A stretch of DNA of 26,726 bases from assembly GCA_035252155.1 (NCBI GenBank), contig DATFDL010000599.1:1-26726 (forward strand). Direction: 5' to 3'. This document shows, piece by piece, positions 1 through 10,698 of this stretch (position 1 is its first letter; every line of letters begins with the position of its first letter). Under the pieces are notes generated by a model. The model searched no databases, had not been told where the DNA came from, and saw only the letters and a program-made list of their open reading frames with translations. This stretch comes from JAICLL01 sp035252155 (GTDB lineage Bacteria; Planctomycetota; Planctomycetia; Pirellulales; JAICIG01). The position numbers and the translations under genes are program-made.

Positions 1-34
1 CGTGCACTGCGTTGGACGTCGCGCCGCCCTACAC

Positions 35-60
35 GGAACGCCACGGAGGGCGTTCCCTAC
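35..60 (-). repeat. GTAG-type REP hairpin downstream of grpE
   Basis: Read on the minus strand, a GTAG head (57-60) is followed directly by an 8-bp perfect stem, GGAACGCC pairing with GGCGTTCC, with the 6-base loop CTCCGT. It begins 6 bases after the grpE stop codon and may also act as the 3' end hairpin of the chaperone transcript, although no T-run follows. The GTAG foot plus perfect stem is the hallmark of REP elements linked to RAYT transposases (family knowledge). Confidence 0.6.
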
Positions 61-66
61 AGACGT

Positions 67-642
67 TCAAGGCGATTTGGTTTGTGTAATGGTGGCGTCG
101 CCCGCGGGCGGGGTGGTCGAAACGATCACCTGCGCCGGCCGCACGACGCGGTCGTGCAGTTGGTAACCTTCTTGCGTGACGTTGAGCACCGTGCCGGCCG
201 GGTAGTCGGCGCTGGGCTGCTGCAAAATCGCCTCGTGCAAATGTGGGTCGAACGGCTGGTGCAGGGCTTCGATGCGCTGGCAATGATGCCGCGACAAGAC
301 GCCATCGAGCTGTTGGGCCACCAGCTTGACGCCTTCTAACAATCCGGAGCCGTCGGGGCTTTTTTCCGCGGACTGCAACGCGCGGCCGATGTTGTCGATT
401 ACCGGCAACAACTCCTTCAGCAGCGGCAGTTGGGCGTAGCGACGCTCGTCGTCCATTTCGCGCCGCACGCGCTTGCGGTAGTTTTCCAGCTCGGCTTGCA
501 CACGCAAGGCCCGGTCTTTGGCCGCATCGAGCTCTTGCCGCAGTGTTTCCAGCTCGTCGGGCGCCGCCGCCATCTCGACGGCCGACTGGCTCGCGCGGCT
601 CCCTGTTGTTTCCGTTGATTTGCCGTCTTCTCGTTCGCTCAT
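67..642 (-). CDS. grpE: GrpE, nucleotide exchange factor for DnaK
   Basis: GrpE releases ADP from Hsp70 (DnaK) in the cytoplasm and so resets the chaperone cycle. The 191-residue product has the family layout: a charged variable N-terminus (about 1-30), a long coiled-coil helix (about 30-75, with AELENYRKRVRREMDDER) and a C-terminal beta domain with the family-like HEAILQQPS and GTVLNVTQEGYQLHDRVVRPAQVIVS. The length is normal for GrpE. Its ATG overlaps the dnaJ stop (ATGA), so translation is probably coupled to dnaJ. Being last in a groEL-groES-groEL-dnaJ-grpE order and lacking dnaK nearby is unusual compared with the common hrcA-grpE-dnaK-dnaJ order. Confidence 0.95.
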   Translation of the reverse strand: MSEREDGKSTETTGSRASQSAVEMAAAPDELETLRQELDAAKDRALRVQAELENYRKRVRREMDDERRYAQLPLLKELLPVIDNIGRALQSAEKSPDGSGLLEGVKLVAQQLDGVLSRHHCQRIEALHQPFDPHLHEAILQQPSADYPAGTVLNVTQEGYQLHDRVVRPAQVIVSTTPPAGDATITQTKSP

Positions 643-1799
643 GATTCACCGGGCGCCAACGACTCGTCGTCGGGAATGAAATAGTCCTTCAGTTTCTCGA
701 AAAAGCTTTTGCGGTGGGGGCTGACGTTGGCGTGCTCCTCGTCGGCCAACTCGCGCAAGAGCGCCTCTTGCCGGTCGGTCAACGTCTTGGGCACTTCCAG
801 TTGAATCTGCACCAGCAGGTCGCCGCGGCCGCGCTGCCGCGGGTCGGGCATGCCGCGGCCCCGCAAGCGGAACACTTCCCCCGGCTGCGTGCCGGCAGGG
901 ATTGTCAGGTTCTCGCGGCCGTCGAGCGTTGGCACCTCGACTTCCGCGCCTAAGGCGGCCTGCGGATACGTAATGGGCAATTGGCAGACCAAATGCTGCC
1001 CCTCACGGTGGAAAAGCGGGTGCTCTTTCACCTTAATGAAGCAATAGCAGTCGCCTGGCGAGCCGCCCTCGGGGCTGTGGTTGCCCTCGCCGCCCAACCG
1101 CAACCGCGTGTCGCTGTCGACTCCGGCGGGAATTCGCACCTCGCGCTCGACGCGGTGCCGCACTTGCCCCTCGCCGCGACACGACGGACACGGATCTTTG
1201 ATCAGGCTGCCGGCGCCTTGGCACGCCGGACACGTGGTCTGCACACGAAAGATGCCCGTCGTTTGCACCACTTGCCCGCGGCCGCCGCAATAACGGCAGC
1301 TTTCGGGCTTTGAACCGGGCTTGGCCCCCGAGCCTCGGCAATCGCCGCAGGCCTCGAGCCGCTCGAAGCGGATTTTTTTGGCCGCTCCACGGGCGGCTTC
1401 GAGCAGGTCGAGAGTGACATCGGCCCGCACGTCGCCGCCGCGCCGCGTGCGGCGGCCCCGGCGGCCGCGCCCGCCACCGAACAGGTCGCCAAACACGCCT
1501 TCGCCGAAGATATCGCCGAACGCTTCGAAGATGTCGTTGACGTCGGTAAAATGCGCTCCGCCCGACGGCCCGTCGACGCCCGCGTGGCCGTAGCGATCGT
1601 AGCGGCCGCGCTTGTCTGTGTCGCTGAGCACCTCGAACGCTTCGGCGGCCTCTTTGAATTTCTGGACTGCCTCGTCGTCGCCGGGGTTTTTGTCGGGGTG
1701 ATATTGGATCGCCAGCTTGCGGTAGGCCGCCGCGATTTCTTTGTCCGAAGCGCTGCGCGCGACTCCCAGCACCTCGTAGTAATCGCGTTTGCCTGCCAT
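639..1799 (-). CDS. dnaJ: DnaJ, Hsp40 co-chaperone
   Basis: DnaJ stimulates the ATPase of DnaK and delivers unfolded substrates. In order, the protein has a J domain (about 1-70) with the HPD motif at residues 34-36, a Gly/Phe-rich segment (about 75-120, with GDIFGEGVFGDLFGGG), a zinc domain with four CxxCxGxG repeats (CGDCRGSG, CRYCGGRG, CPACQGAG, CPSCRGEG), and the C-terminal substrate-binding and dimerisation part. It is thus a complete type I DnaJ of 386 residues. I chose the ATG at 1799 because the family starts next to DYYEVLGV. An in-frame ATG at 1808 would add three residues, and neither start has a strong ribosome binding site. It lies 316 bases after groEL(1), with repeat-rich DNA between them, and overlaps grpE by ATGA. 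Confidence 0.95.
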   Translation of the reverse strand: MAGKRDYYEVLGVARSASDKEIAAAYRKLAIQYHPDKNPGDDEAVQKFKEAAEAFEVLSDTDKRGRYDRYGHAGVDGPSGGAHFTDVNDIFEAFGDIFGEGVFGDLFGGGRGRRGRRTRRGGDVRADVTLDLLEAARGAAKKIRFERLEACGDCRGSGAKPGSKPESCRYCGGRGQVVQTTGIFRVQTTCPACQGAGSLIKDPCPSCRGEGQVRHRVEREVRIPAGVDSDTRLRLGGEGNHSPEGGSPGDCYCFIKVKEHPLFHREGQHLVCQLPITYPQAALGAEVEVPTLDGRENLTIPAGTQPGEVFRLRGRGMPDPRQRGRGDLLVQIQLEVPKTLTDRQEALLRELADEEHANVSPHRKSFFEKLKDYFIPDDESLAPGES

Positions 1800-1808
1800 G
1801 GTTACCAT

Positions 1809-2124
1809 AACGGACGCCGGAATTCGCTCCGCACCTGGTTAATTATAGCCCGGCGCACGGGCCAAGAATCAGGGGTCAGCATTCGGGGGTCGGGGGTCAG
1901 GGAATACGGAAGAGACCAGGGGCTGATTTGGGGCGCGCAATAGCCGCGGCAGGAGGCCCAGTGCCATCGGCGGCGAGGGATGGACGGCCTCAGCGCGCAG
2001 TGCCAGCAGGACTCTCGGCGAGTTCCGGCACAAAGCATGCGAGCGTCCGGGATTCCCCGAACCCTGACCCCCGAATCCTGAATCCTTCGCTGACCCCTGG
2101 CCCCCGACCTCCGACCCCTTCTGC
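1809..2124. other. 316-base gap with opposed G-run repeat blocks
   Basis: No convincing gene lies between groEL(1) and dnaJ. The stretch holds two blocks of a degenerate unit resembling CTGACCCCCGA. At 1869-1903 the unit is G-rich on the plus strand, with four G-runs (4, 5, 5 and 3 Gs) separated by loops of 9, 2 and 3 bases. At about 2051-2120 it is C-rich on the plus strand, so G-rich on the transcribed-RNA (minus) sense. The blocks are partly complementary to each other and could fold back as a long imperfect stem, or each form a G-quadruplex. Between them (1911-2047) is GC-rich DNA in which I recognise nothing. Confidence 0.55.
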
Positions 2125-3741
<1,617 letters not shown>

Positions 3742-3774
3742 AGGTTAGGTTCCTTGATTCTTGTTGTTCGCTGT

Positions 3775-4074
3775 TTACGCCAACACCTTCGCCAAAATGT
3801 CGCTTTCGCGCAGGATCTTTACGTCCTGCCCGTTCAGCTCAATCTCGGTGCCCGAGTACTTGCCGTAAATCACTTCGTCGCCGACCGTCACCGACATCTG
3901 TCCGCGCTCGCCGCTGTCCATTAGCTTGCCCGGCCCCACGGAAATGACGGTGCCCCGCTGCGGCTTTTCCTTGGCGGTATCGGGCAGCACAATGCCGCCG
4001 GCAGTCATCTGCTCGGCTTCCATCGGCTCGACCACGACGCGATCATCCAGCGGGCGAAGTTTTGAGTTTTTCAT
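3775..4074 (-). CDS. groES: GroES co-chaperonin
   Basis: This is the 10-kDa lid of the GroEL chamber. The 99-residue product has the family N-terminus LRPLDDRVVVEPMEAEQMTAGGIVLPD, including the mobile loop around residues 16-33, and the C-terminal GDEVIYGKYSGTEIELNGQDVKILRESDILAKV. The length is normal. The ATG at 4074 has AGGAA about 9 bases upstream. It lies between two groEL genes, 91 bases after groEL(2) and 33 bases before groEL(1). The 91-base gap carries an inverted pair of REP-like repeats. Confidence 0.97.
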   Translation of the reverse strand: MKNSKLRPLDDRVVVEPMEAEQMTAGGIVLPDTAKEKPQRGTVISVGPGKLMDSGERGQMSVTVGDEVIYGKYSGTEIELNGQDVKILRESDILAKVLA

Positions 4075-4120
4075 TGGTATTGATTCCTGATGCCAGAGTT
4101 TGAATTGGTTCGAAGTATCC

Positions 4121-4165
4121 GTAGGTCAGGTTAGTAGCCCGACGCGTCGGCCTGGAAAGGCCGAC

Positions 4166-4169
<4 letters not shown>
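4121..4169. repeat. Inverted pair of GTAG-REP elements between groEL(2) and groES
   Basis: A GTAG head at 4121 on the plus strand faces a second GTAG head at 4166-4169 on the minus strand. The minus-strand unit has a perfect 7-bp stem (TCGGCCT at 4147-4153 and AGGCCGA at 4158-4164) with a GGAA loop. The plus-strand unit has a weaker stem, GTCAGG with CCCGAC. The outer arms GTAGGTC and GACCTAC also pair. The TAG inside the minus-strand head is the stop codon of groEL(2). Confidence 0.6.
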
Positions 4170-5869
<1,700 letters not shown>

Positions 5870-5976
5870 AGTGGCTTCCTCCCTTTGTCTTGTACTTGCG
5901 AATTGGTTCGTTCTGCCCGGTCTTGAAAACGTGCAATCTTAGAAAATGCCGCATCGTGCTTCTTATTGCAGTCGGA

Positions 5977-5990
5977 TGCCATATTTGGCA
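5977..5990. promoter_or_regulatory. Palindrome upstream of groEL(2), candidate operator
   Basis: TGCCATATTTGGCA is a perfect inverted repeat of two 5-base arms around four bases, 108 bases upstream of the groEL(2) GTG. On the minus strand it contains TTGCCA, a possible -35 box, but no good -10 box lies 16-18 bases further on. No CIRCE element (TTAGCACTC-N9-GAGTGCTAA) is present. The regulatory role is inferred from position only. Confidence 0.3.
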
Positions 5991-6449
5991 ATGGACCGCA
6001 AGGTGACGGTCACAAAGCATAGTCTGTGCCAAGCGGCGGTGTATGAACGCAACATATTTGCTGGTAAATGGTTGTGGAAAACGTAGGCCGTGCGATTCCC
6101 CCCTCGCAACTTGCGGGAACTTTATGCCATTCTGGCAGAGCGAGCGAACCAACCGGGGCCGGCGAGCCTCTCAATTTCAAATACTTCAACCCCTTGCCCG
6201 AATTACGAGAGAAGTGCCCCCCGATGGAGACCCGAGCCGGCAAAATTCTTCTTGGGAATTCGCCGCCGGCTTGGTAACGTAAGGGAATATCGCGTCAACC
6301 ATTATTCGGGCGGATTTATCTTTTTCCGCAGGCAGGGGACAGAGTTTGGAACGGGGAACCTACGGACGGATCGGTGAACCAATCGGCGGGCTCGGGAAGA
6401 GGCGTGGCGACCTTGTGGGTTGTTGGTGCCGCACGAAGACGAGTGCCCC
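5991..6449. other. Intergenic DNA without a recognisable gene
   Basis: This stretch separates the divergent groEL(2) and zinc-ribbon genes. Short open frames exist on both strands, but none has a believable ribosome binding site, family motif or consistent codon bias. A small inverted repeat, GTGACGGTCAC, lies at 6003-6013. From 6250 to 6330 the DNA is more AT-rich and could hold the promoter of the downstream gene, but I cannot define one. Confidence 0.5.
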
Positions 6450-6926
6450 ATGTCGATTCGTTTTCAATGCCCCAACGGGCATGAACTCAATGTCAAGGAC
6501 AAGTATGCGGGCCTGACGGGGCTGTGTCCGCATTGTCAGGTTCGCGTTCTTGTTCCCATGCCCGCGGCCAAGCTCAGCGACGATGCCATCGTCGATCTGC
6601 TGGGTCCGCCTCCTGCCGATGACGATGGTTTGCCGGTGCATCAGGCTCAGCGGCATCGCGAGGGTGTGGCGACCGATCCGGGTTCTTCGTCGGGCAAGAG
6701 CCTGCGTGGGATGTCTCCGTTGAATCGCGGCATGAAGATGTGCCCGAAATGCCGCCGCGAAGTTCGGGCGGTCTACGACATCTGCCCTCACTGCCGCACG
6801 TATTTCAGCGACTCAGCCGAGGTCAGCCGCCGGATGGCGCAGACGTGCCGCGAGTGCGGCACCGAGTACGAACCGCATCTGATCGTGATCTGGTGCAAGA
6901 AGTGTGGGGCGGACATGCGGTCGTAA
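6450..6926 (+). CDS. Small protein with three zinc ribbons
   Basis: A 158-residue protein of unknown function. The N-terminal part (1-32) starts MSIRFQCPNGHELNV and has CPNGH followed by CPHC, a four-ligand ribbon I associate with planctomycete proteins. A flexible middle (about 35-90) follows. The C-terminal half carries two more ribbons: CPKC with CPHC, and CREC with CKKC. Metal binding is well supported by the paired motifs. Whether the target is nucleic acid, protein or membrane cannot be told. I chose the ATG at 6450 because the ribbon begins there; an upstream TTG at 6420 would add ten residues without similarity. No signal peptide or membrane segment is seen. Confidence 0.8.
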   Translation: MSIRFQCPNGHELNVKDKYAGLTGLCPHCQVRVLVPMPAAKLSDDAIVDLLGPPPADDDGLPVHQAQRHREGVATDPGSSSGKSLRGMSPLNRGMKMCPKCRREVRAVYDICPHCRTYFSDSAEVSRRMAQTCRECGTEYEPHLIVIWCKKCGADMRS

Positions 6927-6975
6927 TCGTCGGACGAGCTTGCGAAGCCCACCGTTCGCCGCAAAAATGCCAAAT

Positions 6976-7005
6976 GGTGGGACTCGTGCGCTCGGCCCAC
7001 CCTAC
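6976..7005 (-). repeat. GTAG-type REP hairpin between zinc-ribbon and MFS genes
   Basis: On the minus strand a GTAG head (7002-7005) runs directly into the stem GGTGGG (6996-7001), which pairs with CCCACC (6976-6981) across a 14-base loop. Same architecture as the elements at 35-60 and 4121-4169, but a different stem sequence. Confidence 0.5.
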
Positions 7006-7083
7006 CGCATTTTGACTTTCCTTCCTGCCGGCGCAATCGCCGCGCGTCGCTGAACATCCGAAAGCCAAAATGCAAAAGTAAAA

Positions 7084-8403
7084 ATGCAAAATGAAGAAGG
7101 CACTCCCGACGCATTACCCGCCCCGCCTGCCAGCCGAGTGCGCTATGGTGTGCTGGCGTTTCTCGCCTCGCTGACATTCATTCTTTATCTCGATCGCGTC
7201 TGCATCAGCCAGGCCGTCATTCCGATCCGAGAAGACCTGCACTTGAGCGACAGCGAAATGGGCTGGGTGCTCGGCGCGTTCGCGGTGGCGTACGGCCTGT
7301 TCGAAGTGCCCGCCGGGCGCTGGGGCGACCGGTTCGGCTCGCGCGGCGTGCTCACGCGCATCGTGCTGTGGTGGTCGGCCTTCACCATGCTCACCGGCGT
7401 CGCGAACGGGCTGGTGATGATCGTAGTGGTGCGGTTTCTGTTCGGGGCGGGCGAGGCTGGCGCTTATCCCAATGCCGCGCGGGTCGTGACGCGCTGGTTT
7501 CCCGCCGAATCACGGGCGAAAGCGCAAGGCTTGGTCATCGCCGCCGCGCAGGTCGGTGGAACCATTGCGCCGCCGGTGGCCGAATGCCTGATCGGCCTGG
7601 TCGGCTGGCGGTGGTCTTTTGTCTTTTTCGGCGGCTTGGGCATCGTATGGTCGGCGCTGTTTTACGCCTGGTTCCGAGATGACCCCGCCCAGCACCCGGC
7701 GGTGAACGACGCCGAGCGAGCGCTGATCGCCGGGCAGAAAGACTCGGCGCCGGGGGCCGGGCATCATCCGCCTATTCCCTGGCGGCTGGTCTTGACCAGC
7801 GGCAACGTCTGGCTGCTGGGAGCGATTCAGACGCTTTGTGCGTTTGTCGCCTACATGTTCATGACGTGGTATCCGACGTACCTCCAACAAGCCCGCGGCG
7901 TCAGTTCGGTCGAGGCGAGCTGGCTATCGTCGCTGGCGCTGGGCGGCGGCGCGGCGGGTTGCTTATTCGGCGGCGTGGTCAACGATTGGCTGGTGCGAAA
8001 GACCGGCAGCCCACGCTACAGCTATCGGCTGTATGGTGTCTGCTGCCTGGCGGTGGCCGCCGCCGCGATGCTCGCCGGCATCTATTGCGACGCCGCCTGG
8101 CAAACCGCGGCGTTTTGCGCCGTCGCCAATTTTGCCATGCTGTCGGGACAGGCGGCCTGGTGGCCGACCATTTCTGAAATCAGCGGCCCGCACGTGGGCG
8201 CCATGTTTGGGCTGATGAATTCGCTCGGCGTGCCCGGCGCCCTTGCCTCCAGCGCGTTGCTGGGACGGTTTGTCGACGCGATGCGCGGGCTCGGTTATGA
8301 GGGCCGTGCCCAATGGGATCCCGCGTTTTACGTCTACGCCGCCGCGCTTGCGCTGGCCGCGGTCTGTTGGCTGGGTGTCGATGCGGATAAGTCGATCTCA
8401 TGA
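7084..8403 (+). CDS. MFS transporter, anion:cation symporter (ACS) type
   Basis: A 439-residue inner-membrane transporter with the pattern of about 12 helices. The first helix, YGVLAFLASLTFILYLDRVCISQAV, the loop GRWGDRFGSRGVL between helices 2 and 3 (MFS motif A) and RFLFGAGEAGAYPNAARVVTRWFP are typical of the ACS family, whose members import sugar acids and other organic anions such as glucarate, galactonate or hexuronates. The substrate cannot be named. The ATG at 7084 has no ribosome binding site and lies in a short A-rich repeat (AAAATGCAAAA copies), so the true start may be slightly downstream, for example the GTG before RYGVLAF. It stands alone and converges with the DUF4058 gene, whose stop codon begins 20 bases beyond its own. 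Confidence 0.9.
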   Translation: MQNEEGTPDALPAPPASRVRYGVLAFLASLTFILYLDRVCISQAVIPIREDLHLSDSEMGWVLGAFAVAYGLFEVPAGRWGDRFGSRGVLTRIVLWWSAFTMLTGVANGLVMIVVVRFLFGAGEAGAYPNAARVVTRWFPAESRAKAQGLVIAAAQVGGTIAPPVAECLIGLVGWRWSFVFFGGLGIVWSALFYAWFRDDPAQHPAVNDAERALIAGQKDSAPGAGHHPPIPWRLVLTSGNVWLLGAIQTLCAFVAYMFMTWYPTYLQQARGVSSVEASWLSSLALGGGAAGCLFGGVVNDWLVRKTGSPRYSYRLYGVCCLAVAAAAMLAGIYCDAAWQTAAFCAVANFAMLSGQAAWWPTISEISGPHVGAMFGLMNSLGVPGALASSALLGRFVDAMRGLGYEGRAQWDPAFYVYAAALALAAVCWLGVDADKSIS

Positions 8404-8423
8404 AGAAGACCTCGCGGCGACGA

Positions 8424-9149
8424 TTACTCGATGCCTAAGATGCCGCAGCTTTCTTCGTAACTTTTTTCCAGATCCAGCGGCACGGCTAGATCGTCGGCCA
8501 GCCATAGCGGCAGCGTCGGCAGAGGCTGGCCGATGGACAGCTTATGGGCCCAGGTCTCCAAGAGCCAGTCGTCGCCCGGCTTCGTGATGCGGCATGCCGC
8601 GGCATAGAGCGGTTCCGCGCCGGCCCGCTGATCGTCTTGCCCGAGCAAATCGAGTAACTTGGCATAAAGGTTCGCGGTACGCGTCGTCACCAGATCGACG
8701 ATCACCAGTGAAACACCTTCGCGGAGCAAACCGGCGCACGTCGAAACAAATGCGCGACGGCTACCGCTACGATCTTTGTTTCTCGGGCTGACGATCTCCA
8801 CCGCCGCCACCAGCCGGCAATGTCGCCTTTCGTCGAAGACCTGCACCTCATACACGTCTTGGGCCGGCAAGTCGGTGGCCACCGAGAGTGTGGGGCGCGG
8901 GGGTGCCCAAACCGCGGTCGCCACGCCGCCATTGGCGTTGCCCGCAGCCTGAGTGGTTTGGCGCTCGTCCTCGAACGAAGCCACGTCAATCTCGGCGCTG
9001 CTGCCCGAATGAACCCGCGGCTCCGCGAAATAACCGCGAGGCAATATTCCGCGAAGATTGGCAACGATGATCATCGGCCAGCCGCCATGCAATCCTTCCC
9101 AGTGGCGCAAGTCGTCGATTGGCGGACGAAAATGGTCGCGCAGAGGCAT
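8424..9149 (-). CDS. DUF4058-type protein
   Basis: A 241-residue cytoplasmic protein of unknown function. It starts MPLRDHFRPPIDDLRHWEGLHGGWPMIIVANL and contains YEVQVFDERRHCRLVAAVEIVSPRNKDR, which I recognise as the DUF4058 family, frequent in Planctomycetota and cyanobacteria. The central strand-rich part (about 105-165) with ExxSPxNK recalls nuclease-like folds, but that is only a suggestion. I chose the ATG at 9149 because the family begins there; the frame stays open upstream into the htrA gene but without similarity. It follows the htrA stop by 14 bases, so it is probably cotranscribed with it. Confidence 0.8.
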   Translation of the reverse strand: MPLRDHFRPPIDDLRHWEGLHGGWPMIIVANLRGILPRGYFAEPRVHSGSSAEIDVASFEDERQTTQAAGNANGGVATAVWAPPRPTLSVATDLPAQDVYEVQVFDERRHCRLVAAVEIVSPRNKDRSGSRRAFVSTCAGLLREGVSLVIVDLVTTRTANLYAKLLDLLGQDDQRAGAEPLYAAACRITKPGDDWLLETWAHKLSIGQPLPTLPLWLADDLAVPLDLEKSYEESCGILGIE

Positions 9150-9163
9150 TAAAACTATGCTCG

Positions 9164-10639
9164 TTAAGGCCCGGCTGGGACAATGATGGTTCGCGTGGCG
9201 CCCTGCTCGTCGACGAGCCGCAACTCGACCGGCCCGTCTTCGCCGGCTACGGCGCGGCGAAAGTCGTCGGGCGTATCGACCGGCGTTTTGCCCACGTGGC
9301 TGATGAGCATGCGGCGGCGTAAACCAAGCTCCCAAGCGGCGCTACCCGTGCTCACTTCTCGGATCCCGACCCCACTAAGCCCGTGAGGGCCGTCTCCCGG
9401 CGGCGCGACTGCCGAATAGTAATCGACCCGTACCCCGCGCCAATCGGGCGAGCGCTTCGTGACGGTCTGCGGCAACCCGTTCGGATATTTTGACAGCTTG
9501 ACTTGCCGCTGGAGCGTTTGGCCGTTTGGCCGTACCACCGTCAGCGTTACCACGGCTTCAGGTGGGAGCTTTCCAACGTGCAACTTCAGGTCGGCCGCGT
9601 CATAGATCCTGCGTCCGTCTACATGCGTGATAACATCGCTGGGTTGAATCTTGGCTTTCCAAGCCGGATAGCCGGGCGTCACGCTGAACACGGCGGCGCC
9701 GCGCACCGGGCCGGCTGGGTGAGCGTCGGTGGGAGTGATGCCGAGCAACCCATACTCGACCTCCAGCCCTTGCTTAAGCTGCTCGATAATGTGCAAAAAC
9801 CATTTGTCGATCGGCAGCGCGTAGCCGGCCGCTTGCTCGTAGCCCGAAGTCGCGGCCAGCGACGTGGTCAAGCCGATCATCTGCCCGCGCTTGTTGAGCA
9901 ACGCCCCGCCGCTCGTGCCGAGGTTCAGCCGCGCGTCGGTCTGAATCAGCGAGCCGAAGTGATGCAGCGACTTCTCGCTATCGCCCATCGGCACGCGCGG
10001 CAGTCCCGCTCTGCGATCGAGATTGGAGATAATTCCCGAACTGGCGCTGGGCTGACCGTCGCGGGCGATGGCGTAAGGGTTGCCTAGCGCGATGACGATC
10101 TGCCCCTTGCGAAGTTCCGAGGCATCTCCGAATTCGATCGGAGTAAAGTCGCCGGTCCGCCGCTGCCGAGGGTTCTTTGGTTCCAAGACCGCCAGGTCGC
10201 TCCGCGCGTCGCGGCCTTTGATCGTCATCTCAAAGAGCTTGCGGTCGATGGTCGTAACGTAAAACTCGTTTTCCTCGGGGTCTTCTCCCAGCACGTGGTT
10301 GTTCGTCAAAACCAGGCCGGCCGGATCGATCACTACGCCGGTGGCGAACGATTGGGGCACGAACTCGGGATCGCGCGGGTCGGGCGGCGAAGGTTCGCGC
10401 AAGAAGGGACCGAAGATGCCGCTGCGCGTATCGGCGGCGTAGGCCGCGGCAGGGATTTTCCGACAACGCGCAATGCTCACCACCGACCGCTCGCTGCGCT
10501 CAATCGCGCGAGCGACAACGCGTTCGACCGCGGAGATCAATTCCAAATCGGCGGCCGCCTGCCGCTCGTCGTCGGGCGGCGACTGCGCGCGCACCGACGC
10601 CGTTATGACAGCAAATGCCAGGAATGCCACAAGCCTCAT
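9164..10639 (-). CDS. HtrA/Deg-like serine protease with two PDZ domains
   Basis: A 491-residue exported protease for damaged or signalling proteins in the cell envelope. A signal peptide (1-18, cut near VRA/Q) is followed by a trypsin-like domain (about 35-290) with the triad His115 (TNNHVLG), Asp148 (ARSDLAVLE) and Ser243 (LGTSGGALL). The usual GNSGG is GTSGG here, but the serine is kept. Two PDZ domains follow (about 295-385 and 410-490), the second ending at the C-terminus. The first carries AAVFSVTPGYPAWKAKIQPSDVITHVDGRRI. The gene lies 59 bases after recA and 14 bases before the DUF4058 gene. Its ribosome binding site GGAAAGG is buried in a hairpin. Confidence 0.9.
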   Translation of the reverse strand: MRLVAFLAFAVITASVRAQSPPDDERQAAADLELISAVERVVARAIERSERSVVSIARCRKIPAAAYAADTRSGIFGPFLREPSPPDPRDPEFVPQSFATGVVIDPAGLVLTNNHVLGEDPEENEFYVTTIDRKLFEMTIKGRDARSDLAVLEPKNPRQRRTGDFTPIEFGDASELRKGQIVIALGNPYAIARDGQPSASSGIISNLDRRAGLPRVPMGDSEKSLHHFGSLIQTDARLNLGTSGGALLNKRGQMIGLTTSLAATSGYEQAAGYALPIDKWFLHIIEQLKQGLEVEYGLLGITPTDAHPAGPVRGAAVFSVTPGYPAWKAKIQPSDVITHVDGRRIYDAADLKLHVGKLPPEAVVTLTVVRPNGQTLQRQVKLSKYPNGLPQTVTKRSPDWRGVRVDYYSAVAPPGDGPHGLSGVGIREVSTGSAAWELGLRRRMLISHVGKTPVDTPDDFRRAVAGEDGPVELRLVDEQGATRTIIVPAGP

Positions 10640-10647
10640 CGGTCAGT

Positions 10648-10674
10648 GCCTTTCCGCTTTTCTAGAGGAAAGGC
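10648..10674 (-). promoter_or_regulatory. Hairpin that covers the htrA ribosome binding site
   Basis: On the minus strand GCCTTTCC (10667-10674) and GGAAAGGC (10648-10655) form a perfect 8-bp stem with an 11-base loop. The 3' arm contains the only Shine-Dalgarno-like sequence of the htrA gene, GGAAAGG, nine bases before its ATG. This is the layout of a translation-blocking hairpin or RNA thermometer. It could alternatively be part of the recA 3' end, but no T-run follows. Confidence 0.5.
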
Positions 10675-10698
10675 GCGCTGTCCGCATTGCCTTCCTCG

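Noticed and set aside
5870..6010. CIRCE or HspR-type operator upstream of groEL(2)
   Set aside because: No TTAGCACTC-like or CTTGAGT-like inverted repeat could be found; only the unrelated TGCCATATTTGGCA.
6010..6377. Several short frames between groEL(2) and the zinc-ribbon gene
   Set aside because: Overlapping frames on both strands, without ribosome binding sites or motifs and with a mixed codon pattern.
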